From UBA964 sp037444685 (GTDB taxonomy: Bacteria > Pseudomonadota > Gammaproteobacteria > Steroidobacterales > Steroidobacteraceae): a stretch of 64,000 nucleotides of DNA. A program made the translations under genes and the position numbers. Below the pieces are notes generated by a model. The model saw only the letters and a list, made by a program, of their open reading frames with translations, was not told the origin of the DNA and ran no database searches. The stretch is taken from NCBI GenBank assembly GCA_037444685.1, contig JBBILX010000007.1, positions 127,107 through 191,106 on the forward strand, in the 5' to 3' direction. Positions 1 through 8,514 of this stretch are shown here, one piece after another; position 1 is the stretch's first letter; each line of letters starts with the position of its first letter.

Positions 1-780
1 GCGGCCGCCGCCGAAGCCCATCATCAGCGACAGGACGAGCGCCGCGATGCCGGCGATCGCTGCGACAGCCACGAGCTGCGTCAACAGCCATGCGAGCACG
101 CCCGCGAGACTTCCGGTCGCCACCGAACCGAGCGCGCGACCGAAGATCGCGCGCAGCACCACACCGCCGAACATCACGGCGAAGAACAGCACAGGCAGCA
201 GATCCTCGAACTGCGCCGCGCGCCCCTCCCAGCCGCGATCGGGTTCCGGTAGCGGCTCGCCGTCGATGACGCGGATCATCTGGTCGACGCCGGCGTTGAC
301 GCCGCCGGCGAAATCGCCGCGCTGGAACTGCGGCACGATGATGTCGGCCACGATACGTTTCGCCACGAGGTCCGTCAGCACGCCTTCGAGGCCACGGCCG
401 ACCTCGATGCGTAGCGTACGGTCGTCGCGGGCGACCAGCAGCAGGGCGCCGTCGTCGGGCTGCGCGCGACCCAGCTTCCACGAGTCGACGACCCGGATCG
501 AGTACTGCTCGATCGTCTCGGGCTGAGTGGTCGCGACGATCAAGACCGCGATCTGCGCGCCCTTGCGCCGCTCGAAATCCGCGAGTTTCTGCTCGAGCGC
601 CGCCTGGTCCGCCGCAGTCAGCGTGCCGGTCAGATCGGTGACACGCGCCTCGAACGGCGGCACGGGCCGCAGCGCCTGGGCCGCGGCTGCGGTACAGAGA
701 GACAGGATCAGCAGCGCCGCGGGCCCGAGCCACGCGGCGGCTCCCCGTCGCTCAGGGTGATGCGGGCGCGGGTGCGGCAC
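1..780 (-). CDS. TPM-domain (YgcG-like) membrane protein, 3' end outside window
   Basis: The reverse strand is open from position 780 to the window edge, so the C-terminus is missing. It reads as a signal-peptide-like hydrophobic stretch (about residues 17-36), then a TPM fold (about residues 38-180) with PFEARVTDLTGTL, LLVARDDRTLRIEVGRGLEG and QRGDFAGGV. One or two hydrophobic segments and a glycine-rich tail (GFGGG) follow. This is the YgcG/TPM_phosphatase family, usually next to LemA as here. The first usable start is GTG at 780, overlapping the lemA stop by 29 bases, which suggests translational coupling. The role in the cell envelope is not well defined; TPM proteins have been linked to phosphatase activity and to photosystem repair in plants. 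Confidence 0.82.
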   Translation of the reverse strand, partial: MPHPRPHHPERRGAAAWLGPAALLILSLCTAAAAQALRPVPPFEARVTDLTGTLTAADQAALEQKLADFERRKGAQIAVLIVATTQPETIEQYSIRVVDSWKLGRAQPDDGALLLVARDDRTLRIEVGRGLEGVLTDLVAKRIVADIIVPQFQRGDFAGGVNAGVDQMIRVIDGEPLPEPDRGWEGRAAQFEDLLPVLFFAVMFGGVVLRAIFGRALGSVATGSLAGVLAWLLTQLVAVAAIAGIAALVLSLMMGFGGGR

Positions 781-1375
781 GGTCCGGTGTGCCGAAATCG
801 ACCGTGGGCGGACGCGCGATCGCGGCCTCGTTCTCGACGGTGAAGTTCGGCTTCACCTCGTGGTTGAAGATCATGGCCGTTAGATTGGTCGGGAAGCGGC
901 GCACCGTGCCGTTGTAGGCCTGCACGGCCTCGATGTAGCGGTTGCGCGCGACCGTGATGCGATTCTCGGTGCCCTCGAGCTGGGCCTGCAGGTCGCGGAA
1001 GTTCTGATCCGACTTGAGTTGCGGATAGTTCTCGCTGACGGCGATCAGGCTCTTCAGCGCGGCGGTCAGCTCGCCCTGTGCGGCCTGAAACCGGCGCAAC
1101 GCCTCCGGGTCGTTGAGCACTTCGGGCGTGACCTGGATCGAGGTTGCTCTGGCACGCGCCTCGGTCACGCCGACGAGCACGCGCTCTTCCTGTGCGGCGT
1201 AGCCCTTGACCGTGTTGACGAGGTTAGGGATCAGGTCGGCGCGACGCTGATACTGGTTGACCACCTCCGACCAGGCCGCCTTGATCGCCTCGTCCTGGGT
1301 CTGCAGCGTGTTGTATCCGCAGCCGGTCAAGCCCAGGCTCGAGACGGCAAGTACGGTCAGCATTCGTGTGCGCAT
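752..1375 (-). CDS. lemA: LemA family lipoprotein
   Basis: The 207-residue protein begins with a lipoprotein leader ending in the lipobox LTGC (Cys19), then the long-helix LemA fold (YNTLQTQDEAIKAAW, YQRRADLIPNLVNTVKGYA, ENRITVARNRYIEAVQAYN). The ATG at 1375 is chosen because it has a GGAGGA ribosome site and places the lipobox correctly; an upstream in-frame ATG at 1438 would add 21 non-conserved residues. It lies directly upstream of the TPM-domain gene, the usual LemA-TPM pairing. Family members are anchored with the helical domain in the periplasm; the molecular function is unknown. Confidence 0.93.
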   Translation of the reverse strand: MRTRMLTVLAVSSLGLTGCGYNTLQTQDEAIKAAWSEVVNQYQRRADLIPNLVNTVKGYAAQEERVLVGVTEARARATSIQVTPEVLNDPEALRRFQAAQGELTAALKSLIAVSENYPQLKSDQNFRDLQAQLEGTENRITVARNRYIEAVQAYNGTVRRFPTNLTAMIFNHEVKPNFTVENEAAIARPPTVDFGTPDRAAPAPASP

Positions 1376-1457
1376 GGGGTCCTCCATCGATCGATCCGGG
1401 GCACCGCCCGCGGCGGTCCTGACCGGCCGGTGGCACATGATGGGGGCGGCGCCGGCG

Positions 1458-1490
1458 AAAAAAAACCCCGGACTTTGCGGGACCGGGGTC
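1458..1490 (-). terminator. Rho-independent terminator for the 66-residue small protein gene
   Basis: Inverted repeat ACCCCGG (1465-1471) and CCGGGGT (1483-1489) with an 11-base loop. On the minus strand it is followed by a run of eight T (1465-1458). It lies 64 bases after the stop of the minus-strand gene at 1554-1754 and before the lemA start, so lemA probably has its own promoter in the short gap. Confidence 0.8.
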
Positions 1491-1553
1491 AGAGGTGCGG
1501 ACTCTCGATGAAGGGAAGGAAGTCCGCCAGGGGATTCGTGCGGGCTATCGTCC

Positions 1554-1754
1554 TCAGTGCAGCCTGGCCCAATGCAGGATGCGGATGTCCTCGAAGTCCA
1601 GCTCGAAGTTCTCGGCCAGCAGCCGCCGCAGTTCGCGCTGCGCGCCAGTGCGCCCCTCGAGCGGCAGGTTCAACTCGACCACGCCGCTCCACTCGCTGTC
1701 CTGGCGCGCCTCCCGCGCCGAAGTGACGAAGTGCGTGAAGTACTTGGTCGCCAT
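1554..1754 (-). CDS. small conserved-looking protein of unknown function
   Basis: A 66-residue protein starting MATKYFTHFVTSAREA and ending DFEDIRILHWARLH. I do not recognise the family. The charged amphipathic composition (ELRRLLAENFELDFEDIRI) looks like a folded alpha/beta mini-domain with no membrane segment or signal peptide. The start at 1754 is preferred over one at 1841 because the extra N-terminal residues are arginine/glycine-rich and look non-coding. A strong terminator downstream (1458-1490) supports a real transcription unit. It is divergent from greB. Confidence 0.6.
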   Translation of the reverse strand: MATKYFTHFVTSAREARQDSEWSGVVELNLPLEGRTGAQRELRRLLAENFELDFEDIRILHWARLH

Positions 1755-1839
1755 GGGCACGAAGGCTAGGCGTGGCCACCGCGCCCGACCGTGAGGCCCG
1801 CCACAGTTCCGACGGCTGGCGCCGCATAATCGGCGCACC

Positions 1840-2346
1840 ATGACCCGCTATCGTCCGCCCGCGAGACCCGGTTCACAGTTCATCACGCCCGCCGGGTTCG
1901 CGCGTCTGCGCGCCGAGCTCGATGAGCTTTGGCGGGTCGAGCGGCCGCGCGTCACCCAGGCCGTCGCCGAGGCGGCTGCCCAGGGCGACCGCTCGGAGAA
2001 CGCCGAGTACACCTATGGCAAGCGCCGTTTGCGCGAGATCGACCGCCGCGTTCGCTTCCTGCGCCGTCGCCTCGAGGGCATGGTCGTCGTCGACAAGCCG
2101 CCCGCCGATCGACGCCGAGTCTATTTCGGCGCCTGGGTGACGCTCGAGGACGAGGCGGGCGTCCTGCGCCGCTACCGTATCGTCGGGCCCGACGAATTCG
2201 ACATGGCGCCGGAGTACATCAGCATGGACGCCCCGCTCGCGCAGGCCCTGCTGCGTCGCGCCCTCGACGACGAATTGGAGGTCACCCTGCCGGAGGGGCG
2301 TCGACGTTTCGTCATCGCGGCGATCGAATACGAGACCGGCCGCTGA
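1840..2346 (+). CDS. greB: transcription elongation factor GreB
   Basis: 168 residues with the full Gre architecture. The N-terminal coiled coil (about 15-80) carries the acidic-tip region GDRSENAEYTYGKRRLREID, which reaches into the RNA polymerase secondary channel and stimulates transcript cleavage. The C-terminal FKBP-like domain includes FGAWVTLEDEAG, RIVGPDEFD and ISMDAPLAQALL. The YTYGKRRLREID pattern and the basic C-terminal half match GreB rather than GreA. It is a single gene, divergent from the small protein at 1554-1754. Confidence 0.95.
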   Translation: MTRYRPPARPGSQFITPAGFARLRAELDELWRVERPRVTQAVAEAAAQGDRSENAEYTYGKRRLREIDRRVRFLRRRLEGMVVVDKPPADRRRVYFGAWVTLEDEAGVLRRYRIVGPDEFDMAPEYISMDAPLAQALLRRALDDELEVTLPEGRRRFVIAAIEYETGR

Positions 2347-2383
2347 GCACGGCCATCACGCGCGCTCCCCGCCACGGAGCGCC

Positions 2384-3808
2384 TCAGGCGACGCGAACGT
2401 TCTTGAACTGCCACGGATCGCTCTTGTCGATGTCCTCGGGGAACAGTCGCTCGCGATCGGTCAGCGGCGTCCACTCGGTGTACTCGCCGACCACCGGCCC
2501 GAGGTAGGGCAGGCAGATCTCGAGGCAGCGCCTCCAGTCCATCTCTTCGGGCTCGGTGACGCCGCGATTCGGATTCTCGATGGCCCAGATCATGCCCGAC
2601 AGCGCCGCCGCGGTGACCTGCAGGCTGGTCGCACTGTTGAACGGCACGAGCTCGCGGGCCTCGTCGATGCTGAGCTGCGAACCGTACCAGTAGGCATTGC
2701 GCTTATGACCCGCGAGCAGCACGCCGAGCTCATCGATGCCGCCCGGGGAGATCTCGTCGAGCAGGATGCGCTTGGAGTCCTGCAGGATGTAGTTGCGGCC
2801 GCAGTACTCGTGCAGTGACAGCACGGCATCGTCGCAAGGGTGGTAGGCGTAGTGGACCGTCGGACGGTACACGACCTGATTGTGCTCCCTGACGGTCAGA
2901 TAGTCGGCGATCGAGATCGACTCGCCGTGCGTGATGGCCCAGCCATGGAAGTGGCCGGCGCGCGGGGTCCAGGTGCGCACCCGCGTCGCGCAGCCAGGCT
3001 GCATCAGGTAGATCGCCGCCTGCGAGCCGGACTCGTGGCGCCTGCCGTCGCGGGGGAAGTTGCGTTCATGCGTTCCCCAGCCCATTTCGGAGGGCTGCGA
3101 GCCCTCGCTGACGAAACCGTCCACCGACCAGGTGTTGACGAACTCGTTCGGCTTCTTGCGCAATGGCGTAACCTGGGTGTCGCGCTCGGCGATGTGGATC
3201 GTCTTGATGCCGAGCCCACGCGCGAGCCGGCCCCAGTCCTCGCGCGTCGTCGGCTCGGACTCGAGCACGTAGCCGGTGTCAGCGGCGATGTTGAGCATCG
3301 CGCGCTTGACGAAATGCGACACGAGACCCGGATTCGCACCGTGCGTCAGAACGGCCGTCGGTGCCTGCAGGTTGCCCTTGCGCAGCGCCAGCGCCTCTTC
3401 GCGCAGCGCGTAGTTCGTGCGCCGCGCGGCCGGTACGCCTGGGTCGGTGTAGTCCCCAGGCCATGGCTCGATGCAGGTGTCTAGATACATCGCGCCTTTC
3501 TCCCAGCAGAACCTGATCAGGGCGACCGAAGACACGTCGACCGACACATTGAGCAGGAAGTCGCCGCGACCCAGCATCGGATCGAGGATGCGGCGGAAGT
3601 TCTCGCGCGTCAGCGTCTCGCGCACGAACTTGATGCCGAAGTGATCCGCGCAGGCGCGCCCCTGATCGTCGGCGGCGACGATGCTGATGCGATCCTTCGG
3701 AATGCCGATATGGCGCAGGATCAGGGGCAGCGCGCCCTGACCGATGCTGCCGAATCCGACGAATAGGATGCGGCCTGGGAAATCGACGTGGATCTTGTGC
3801 TCGGGCAT
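2384..3808 (-). CDS. hss: homospermidine synthase
   Basis: 474 residues, the normal length for bacterial Hss. The N-terminal Rossmann motif is ILFVGFGSIGQGALP, followed by saccharopine-dehydrogenase-like segments (DFLLNVSVDVSSVALI, YLDTCIEPWPGDY, LTHGANPGLVSHFVK). The enzyme makes sym-homospermidine from two putrescines (or putrescine plus spermidine) using NAD+ as a recycled cofactor. I start at the ATG at 3808 (MPEHKIHVDFPGR); an upstream ATG at 3874 adds 22 poorly conserved residues. With speA about 1.7 kb away this suggests arginine, agmatine, putrescine and homospermidine as the polyamine route. It is convergent with greB. Confidence 0.93.
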   Translation of the reverse strand: MPEHKIHVDFPGRILFVGFGSIGQGALPLILRHIGIPKDRISIVAADDQGRACADHFGIKFVRETLTRENFRRILDPMLGRGDFLLNVSVDVSSVALIRFCWEKGAMYLDTCIEPWPGDYTDPGVPAARRTNYALREEALALRKGNLQAPTAVLTHGANPGLVSHFVKRAMLNIAADTGYVLESEPTTREDWGRLARGLGIKTIHIAERDTQVTPLRKKPNEFVNTWSVDGFVSEGSQPSEMGWGTHERNFPRDGRRHESGSQAAIYLMQPGCATRVRTWTPRAGHFHGWAITHGESISIADYLTVREHNQVVYRPTVHYAYHPCDDAVLSLHEYCGRNYILQDSKRILLDEISPGGIDELGVLLAGHKRNAYWYGSQLSIDEARELVPFNSATSLQVTAAALSGMIWAIENPNRGVTEPEEMDWRRCLEICLPYLGPVVGEYTEWTPLTDRERLFPEDIDKSDPWQFKNVRVA

Positions 3809-3910
3809 GATCGTCTCGCGGGCTGACTGGATCGGGACGCGCGGGAGATTCCGCGGCGCGGCGAAGATTAGCAACCCTGCCCCGCAGCCGCCAGCGGCGC
3901 AGCGTCCCGC

Positions 3911-4576
3911 TCAGGCGGCACGCCAGTGTGGCGGATAGGTGCGCTCATAGCCCGGCAGCGACTCGATGCGCGCGAGCCAGCGGCCCAGTGCCGGGTAATT
4001 CACCTCGATCGGAAGGAAGCGACGCGCGAGTTCGGCGGCGCCGGGCCGCTCGAGCGCCCGGCGCAGCAACTGGATCGCCGGAAAGATCACCATGTCGATC
4101 GCCGAATAGGCATCGCCGACGATCCAGTCGCCTTTCGACAGGCGCATCTCGATCGTGCGCGCCTCGCGCGCGACGACGTGCATCGCCTCGGTGATCGCGT
4201 CGGAGTGCGGATCGGCGCTGCCCGTCAGCAGGCCGCGGCAGATCCTCATCAGATGCTCCTCGGTGTAGGCCTGGAACTCCTCGATGACGCGGATGATGAC
4301 GCCCGCCTCCTCGGCGGAGCGCCCGAAGATGGGCGGCTCCGGGTACTTGCGGTCGAGGTAGTGGAGCACCGCGACCGACTCGAACACGACGTAGTCGCCG
4401 TCCTTGAGCACGGGCAGCCGGCCGCGCGGGTTCATCGCCAGCATCTGCGGCGACTGGTGCTCCTGCTTCGAGAACTGCAGCAGGTGGCCGCGATAGGGCA
4501 GCCGCTTGTGCTCGAGTGCGAGCAGCACCCGCCACGAGTATGGGCTGCCGCTGCCCCACCACACATCGATTGTCAT
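3911..4576 (-). CDS. glutathione S-transferase family protein
   Basis: 221 residues. The N-terminal thioredoxin-like GST domain (about 1-80) has WGSGSPYSWRVLLALEHK, the cis-Pro segment NPRGRLPVLKDGD and the ESVAVLHYLDRKY glutathione-binding helix. An all-helical C-terminal domain follows, with GDAYSAIDMVIFPAIQLL. The substrate is unknown. The ATG at 4576 is used because an upstream ATG (4633) adds 19 residues overlapping the divergent sulfurtransferase start. Its start and the sulfurtransferase start (4620) face each other across 43 bases, so they share a promoter region. Confidence 0.88.
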   Translation of the reverse strand: MTIDVWWGSGSPYSWRVLLALEHKRLPYRGHLLQFSKQEHQSPQMLAMNPRGRLPVLKDGDYVVFESVAVLHYLDRKYPEPPIFGRSAEEAGVIIRVIEEFQAYTEEHLMRICRGLLTGSADPHSDAITEAMHVVAREARTIEMRLSKGDWIVGDAYSAIDMVIFPAIQLLRRALERPGAAELARRFLPIEVNYPALGRWLARIESLPGYERTYPPHWRAA

Positions 4577-4619
4577 GCGAAGATTGTATCGGCAGCGCAT
4601 CGCGCGGAGAATTCGCGAC

Positions 4620-5474
4620 ATGAAGCCGTACACGACGCTGATCGACGCCGATGCACTGCGGGCGGTGACCGACTCCGTCGGGTGGGTGCTGCTCGACTGC
4701 CGCTTCGACCTCGCGCGCCCGGGCTGGGGCGAGCAGGCTTTCCTCGAAGGACATCTTCCCGGCGCCCAATACGCTCATCTCGACCGGGACCTCTCGGGTC
4801 CAGTCGGTCCCGCGACCGGACGTCATCCGCTGCCTGCACCGGAGCAGTTCGCCACGCGCGCCCGATCGTGGGGGATCGGCCGCGACACCCAGGTCGTCGC
4901 CTACGATCAGGGAAACGGGATGTTCGCAGCGCGTGCCTGGTGGCTGCTGCGCTGGCTCGGGCACGAGCCCGTCGCCGTGCTCGATGGCGGACTCGCGGCC
5001 TGGACCGCCAGAGGCGGCGAGCTGAGCCGCGAGATCGTCACGCTGCCGCCCGGCGACTTCGTCGCGCGCGCAGACGCTTCGCGCGTCGTCGACGCCGATT
5101 TCGTCCTCGGCGCGCTCGAGGCGGGCGCGATCCGGCTCAGCGACGCGCGCGCAGCCGACCGCTTCGCCGGCCGCAACGAAACCATCGATCCCATTGCCGG
5201 GCATGTGCCCGGCGCGCTGAACCACCCGTTTGCGCGCAATCTCGACGAGCGCGGCCGCTTCCTGCCGTCTACTGAGCTGCGACGGCGCTGGCTCGAGACG
5301 CTCGGCGGGCGGGCCGCGCGCGAGCACGTCGCGATGTGCGGCTCGGGAGTCAGCGCCTGCCACAACCTGCTCGCGCTCGAACACGCGGGTCTGTGCGGCT
5401 CGCGGCTCTATGCGGGCTCCTGGAGCGAGTGGATCCGCGATTCGTCGCGCCCGGTGGCCACCGGCCCTGCCTGA
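4620..5474 (+). CDS. thiosulfate/3-mercaptopyruvate-type sulfurtransferase (tandem rhodanese)
   Basis: 284 residues with two rhodanese domains. The N-terminal inactive one has LLDCRFDL, FLEGHLPGAQYAHLD and VAVLDGGLAAW. The C-terminal active one carries the loop CGSGVSACH with catalytic Cys240. The CG(S/T)GV(T/S)A loop is closer to mercaptopyruvate sulfurtransferase than to classical rhodanese, but the sulfur donor cannot be settled from sequence. The protein is cytoplasmic, with no leader. ATG 4620 gives the expected N-terminus. speA begins 10 bases after its stop. Confidence 0.9.
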   Translation: MKPYTTLIDADALRAVTDSVGWVLLDCRFDLARPGWGEQAFLEGHLPGAQYAHLDRDLSGPVGPATGRHPLPAPEQFATRARSWGIGRDTQVVAYDQGNGMFAARAWWLLRWLGHEPVAVLDGGLAAWTARGGELSREIVTLPPGDFVARADASRVVDADFVLGALEAGAIRLSDARAADRFAGRNETIDPIAGHVPGALNHPFARNLDERGRFLPSTELRRRWLETLGGRAAREHVAMCGSGVSACHNLLALEHAGLCGSRLYAGSWSEWIRDSSRPVATGPA

Positions 5475-5484
5475 GGTATCGCGC

Positions 5485-7449
5485 ATGTCCCGTGAACCGG
5501 CCGCCGGCGCCGAGAGCGCCAGCAGACGCGCTGCAACCCCCTGGAAGATCGACGACTCGCGCGACCTCTACCACGTCGACGCCTGGGGTCAGGGCTATTT
5601 CTCCATCAATGACGCCGGGCACGTCGTCGTTCGGCCCAACCAGCGGGCCGGCGAGGAAATCGACCTGTTCGAGGTCGTGCAGGGCCTCAAGGCCCGCGAT
5701 CTGACGACGCCGGTCGTGGTCCGCTTCTCCGGCATCCTCGCTCACCGCCTGCGTCACCTGCACGAAGCCTTTGCGCAGGCCATCGCGGAGAACGAGTACC
5801 GCAACGGCTACACGGCCGTGTTCCCGATCAAGGTCAACCAGCAGCGCCTCGTCGTCGAGGAGGTCTACCGCTACGGCCGCGAGTTCGGCTTCGGGCTCGA
5901 GGTCGGCAGCAAGCCCGAACTGCTCGCCGTCATGGCGATGAGCGAGAACTCGCCCGACCGGCTGATCGTCTGCAACGGCTTCAAGGACGACAGCTACATC
6001 GAGGCCGTGATCCTCGCGACCAAGCTCGGCCGTACGATCGTGCCCGTGGTCGAGAACTTCGCCGAACTCGCGCTGATCATCAAGCACGCCAGGAGACACG
6101 ACGTCACGCCCCGGATCGGCGTTCGCGTCAAGCTCGCCAGCGAAGGCTCGGGGCGCTGGCGCGACTCCGCCGGAGAGAAGTCGAAGTTCGGGCTGTTCAT
6201 CACGGAGATCCTCGAGGTCGTGGAGGTCCTGCGACAACACGACATGCTGGACTGCCTCAAGCTCGTGCACTGCCATCCCGGCAGCCAGCTGCAGGACATC
6301 CGTCGGGTCAAGGACGCGATCAACGAGCTCTCGCACGTCTACGCCGAACTCAAGCTGCTCGGCGCCGGGCTCGAGTACATCGACGTCGGCGGCGGCCTCG
6401 GCGTCGACTACGATGGTTCGGGCACGAACTACCCGTCGTCGATGAACTACACGCTGGCCGAGTACGCGAACGACGTCGTCTACCGGATCGCGAGCGTCTG
6501 CAATGCACGCGGTATCGCGCATCCGCGCATCGTCAGCGAGTCCGGTCGCGCGATCGCTGCGCACCACAGCGTGCTGATCTTCAACACGCTCGGCACCTCG
6601 TCGCTCGACAAGTTCCGCGTCACGGGTCGCGAGGACGAGGACTATCGCGGCTCGGAACCGATCCCGCAGCCCGTGCGCGACCTGTTCGAGGCCTACCGCG
6701 CGGTCACGGAGCGCCGTCTCGTGGAGTGCTACCACGATGCGATGACGGCGCGCGACCAGACCCTGCAGATGTTCAATCTCGGCCTGATGTCGCTCGAGTT
6801 CCGGGGGCTCGCCGAGAGGCTATTCTGGGCCACGTGCGCCAGGATCCGCGACCTCGCGCGCAAGCTCGATGAGGTTCCCGAGGAACTCGAGGGCCTCGAA
6901 GCGATCCTCTCGGACATCTACTTCTGCAACATGTCGGTGTTCCAGTCACTGCCGGACAGCTGGGCGATCGACCAGCTGTTCCCCATCATGCCGATCCACC
7001 GGCTCGAGGAGGCCCCGACCCGACGCGGCGTGCTCGCCGACATCACTTGCGATTCGGACGGCAAGATCGACCACTTCGTGAGCCATCGCGAAATCAAGCG
7101 CACGCTCGAGCTGCACGACATCTCCGCCGGTGACGAGTACTACCTCGCCGCCTTCCTCGTCGGCGCCTATCAGGAAACGCTCGGCGACCTGCACAACCTG
7201 TTCGGTGACACCCACGTCGTGCATATCCGGCTCGAGGACGACGGCCGGTGGTCGATCGGCGAGATCGTCAAGGGCGACACCGCCAACAAGGTGCTCGAAT
7301 ACATGGAGTACGACGTCGAAGAGCTCTACCCGGCCCTCGCGCGCGACTGCGAGCGCGCGATCCGCGAGGGTCGCATGACCGTCGCCGAGAGTCAGGCCAT
7401 CAAGCGTTTCTACGAAGGTGAGCTCAACGGCTATGCGTATCTGGAGTAG
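5485..7449 (+). CDS. speA: biosynthetic arginine decarboxylase
   Basis: 654 residues, the family length. It is a fold III PLP decarboxylase of the SpeA type, with the PLP lysine in FPIKVNQQ (Lys116). Other landmarks are LVHCHPGSQ, YIDVGGGLGVDYDGSG and the C-terminal EVLEYMEYD-type segment (KVLEYMEYDVEELYP). It converts arginine to agmatine, the first step to putrescine without ornithine. ATG 5485 is chosen because conserved sequence starts within about 20 residues. It is co-directional with the sulfurtransferase gene, 10 bases apart. Together with hss it suggests homospermidine production; agmatine-to-putrescine genes are not in this window. Confidence 0.96.
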   Translation: MSREPAAGAESASRRAATPWKIDDSRDLYHVDAWGQGYFSINDAGHVVVRPNQRAGEEIDLFEVVQGLKARDLTTPVVVRFSGILAHRLRHLHEAFAQAIAENEYRNGYTAVFPIKVNQQRLVVEEVYRYGREFGFGLEVGSKPELLAVMAMSENSPDRLIVCNGFKDDSYIEAVILATKLGRTIVPVVENFAELALIIKHARRHDVTPRIGVRVKLASEGSGRWRDSAGEKSKFGLFITEILEVVEVLRQHDMLDCLKLVHCHPGSQLQDIRRVKDAINELSHVYAELKLLGAGLEYIDVGGGLGVDYDGSGTNYPSSMNYTLAEYANDVVYRIASVCNARGIAHPRIVSESGRAIAAHHSVLIFNTLGTSSLDKFRVTGREDEDYRGSEPIPQPVRDLFEAYRAVTERRLVECYHDAMTARDQTLQMFNLGLMSLEFRGLAERLFWATCARIRDLARKLDEVPEELEGLEAILSDIYFCNMSVFQSLPDSWAIDQLFPIMPIHRLEEAPTRRGVLADITCDSDGKIDHFVSHREIKRTLELHDISAGDEYYLAAFLVGAYQETLGDLHNLFGDTHVVHIRLEDDGRWSIGEIVKGDTANKVLEYMEYDVEELYPALARDCERAIREGRMTVAESQAIKRFYEGELNGYAYLE

Positions 7450-7476
7450 ACGCCGGGCTGGCCGTGCGGCGGCGGC

Positions 7477-8514
7477 TCAACTGCCGCGACGGGCGATCAG
7501 CCATTGCAGTGCGCCACTACCCGGGTTGCGCACGAGGAGCTGATCCCGCGGGCCGACACCCGGAATCTCGATCACACCGCGGGTGCCGGCCGATTCCACG
7601 CCGAGCGCCGCACACTGCGCCGCTGCGGCGCCGAGATCGTCGACCTCGAAGGCCTGCGCCAGATAGCCGATGTTCGGCGCCCGCGCGCGCGGCCGCAGGT
7701 CTTCGCAGGCGGCGAGGTAATTGCGCGGTTCCGAGACAGCGATCTTTCCGAACATGTGCCCACCCTGCATGAACTGGACGCGCGTGACGCCATCGGCGGG
7801 CAGGCGCAGGAAGGCATTGACGTGCGGCGCCCCCAGTTCGTCGTCGATGAGTACCCCCATGCCAAGCACGCGTTCGTAGAACTGGCGCGCCGCATCGAGC
7901 GAGCGTACGACGTGTGAGGTCGTGACGACCGGCGTGAAGCCCTGGGGCGTGTAACCGTGCTGCTCGACGTACGCGCGCATCTGGCCGATGCGCGTGGTCG
8001 GATCGCGGCCGGTCAGCTCGACGAGGTTGATCGCCACGTGGTCGGGACCGTCGAAGATCACTTCGATCGGATTGCCAACCTCCTCCGCGAGACTGTGCTG
8101 CGTCGGCACCGACCACGCTGCATGGCCCTGAGCGGCGAAGGCCTGCACGGCAGATCGCAGGTCGCGGGCGTAGAAGTTGAGGTTCGCGAGACCGATCACG
8201 CGCGAGTGCGCCTCGCGCTGGATTGGCTCGCGCGGGCAGCCACCCGGCAGCGACGCGGCATCGAACTCGAGCAGCAGGAGGCGGCCCACCATGCCCGCGC
8301 CGACGCCGAGCATGCAGGCCCGCGCCGACGCGCCGGCCGGCAGCGACCACAGGCGCTCGAACGCAGGCCCGCGCCAGGCGCAGACGGGGCCGGCCTCGAG
8401 GCCGATCAGGTCGCGATAGAACGCGATCGAGGCCTCGAGGCTTGCCGAGCTGATCACGGCGAACGCGAGCGGGCTCCCGCCCGGTGCGACGATCGGGGGT
8501 CCAGAAACGGTCAC
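7477..8514 (-). CDS. two-domain VOC (glyoxalase/dioxygenase superfamily) protein
   Basis: 345 residues made of two vicinal-oxygen-chelate domains. The first (about 15-165) has SLEASIAFYRDLIGLEAG; the second (about 185-340) has VVRSLDAARQFYERVLGMG, a GAPHVNAFLRLP strand and YLAQAFEVDDL. Members bind a divalent metal and act as lyases, dioxygenases or resistance proteins; the substrate here is unknown. The start ATG overlaps the PhzF stop by four bases (ATGA), so the two are translationally coupled. It is convergent with speA. Confidence 0.85.
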   Translation of the reverse strand: MTVSGPPIVAPGGSPLAFAVISSASLEASIAFYRDLIGLEAGPVCAWRGPAFERLWSLPAGASARACMLGVGAGMVGRLLLLEFDAASLPGGCPREPIQREAHSRVIGLANLNFYARDLRSAVQAFAAQGHAAWSVPTQHSLAEEVGNPIEVIFDGPDHVAINLVELTGRDPTTRIGQMRAYVEQHGYTPQGFTPVVTTSHVVRSLDAARQFYERVLGMGVLIDDELGAPHVNAFLRLPADGVTRVQFMQGGHMFGKIAVSEPRNYLAACEDLRPRARAPNIGYLAQAFEVDDLGAAAAQCAALGVESAGTRGVIEIPGVGPRDQLLVRNPGSGALQWLIARRGS

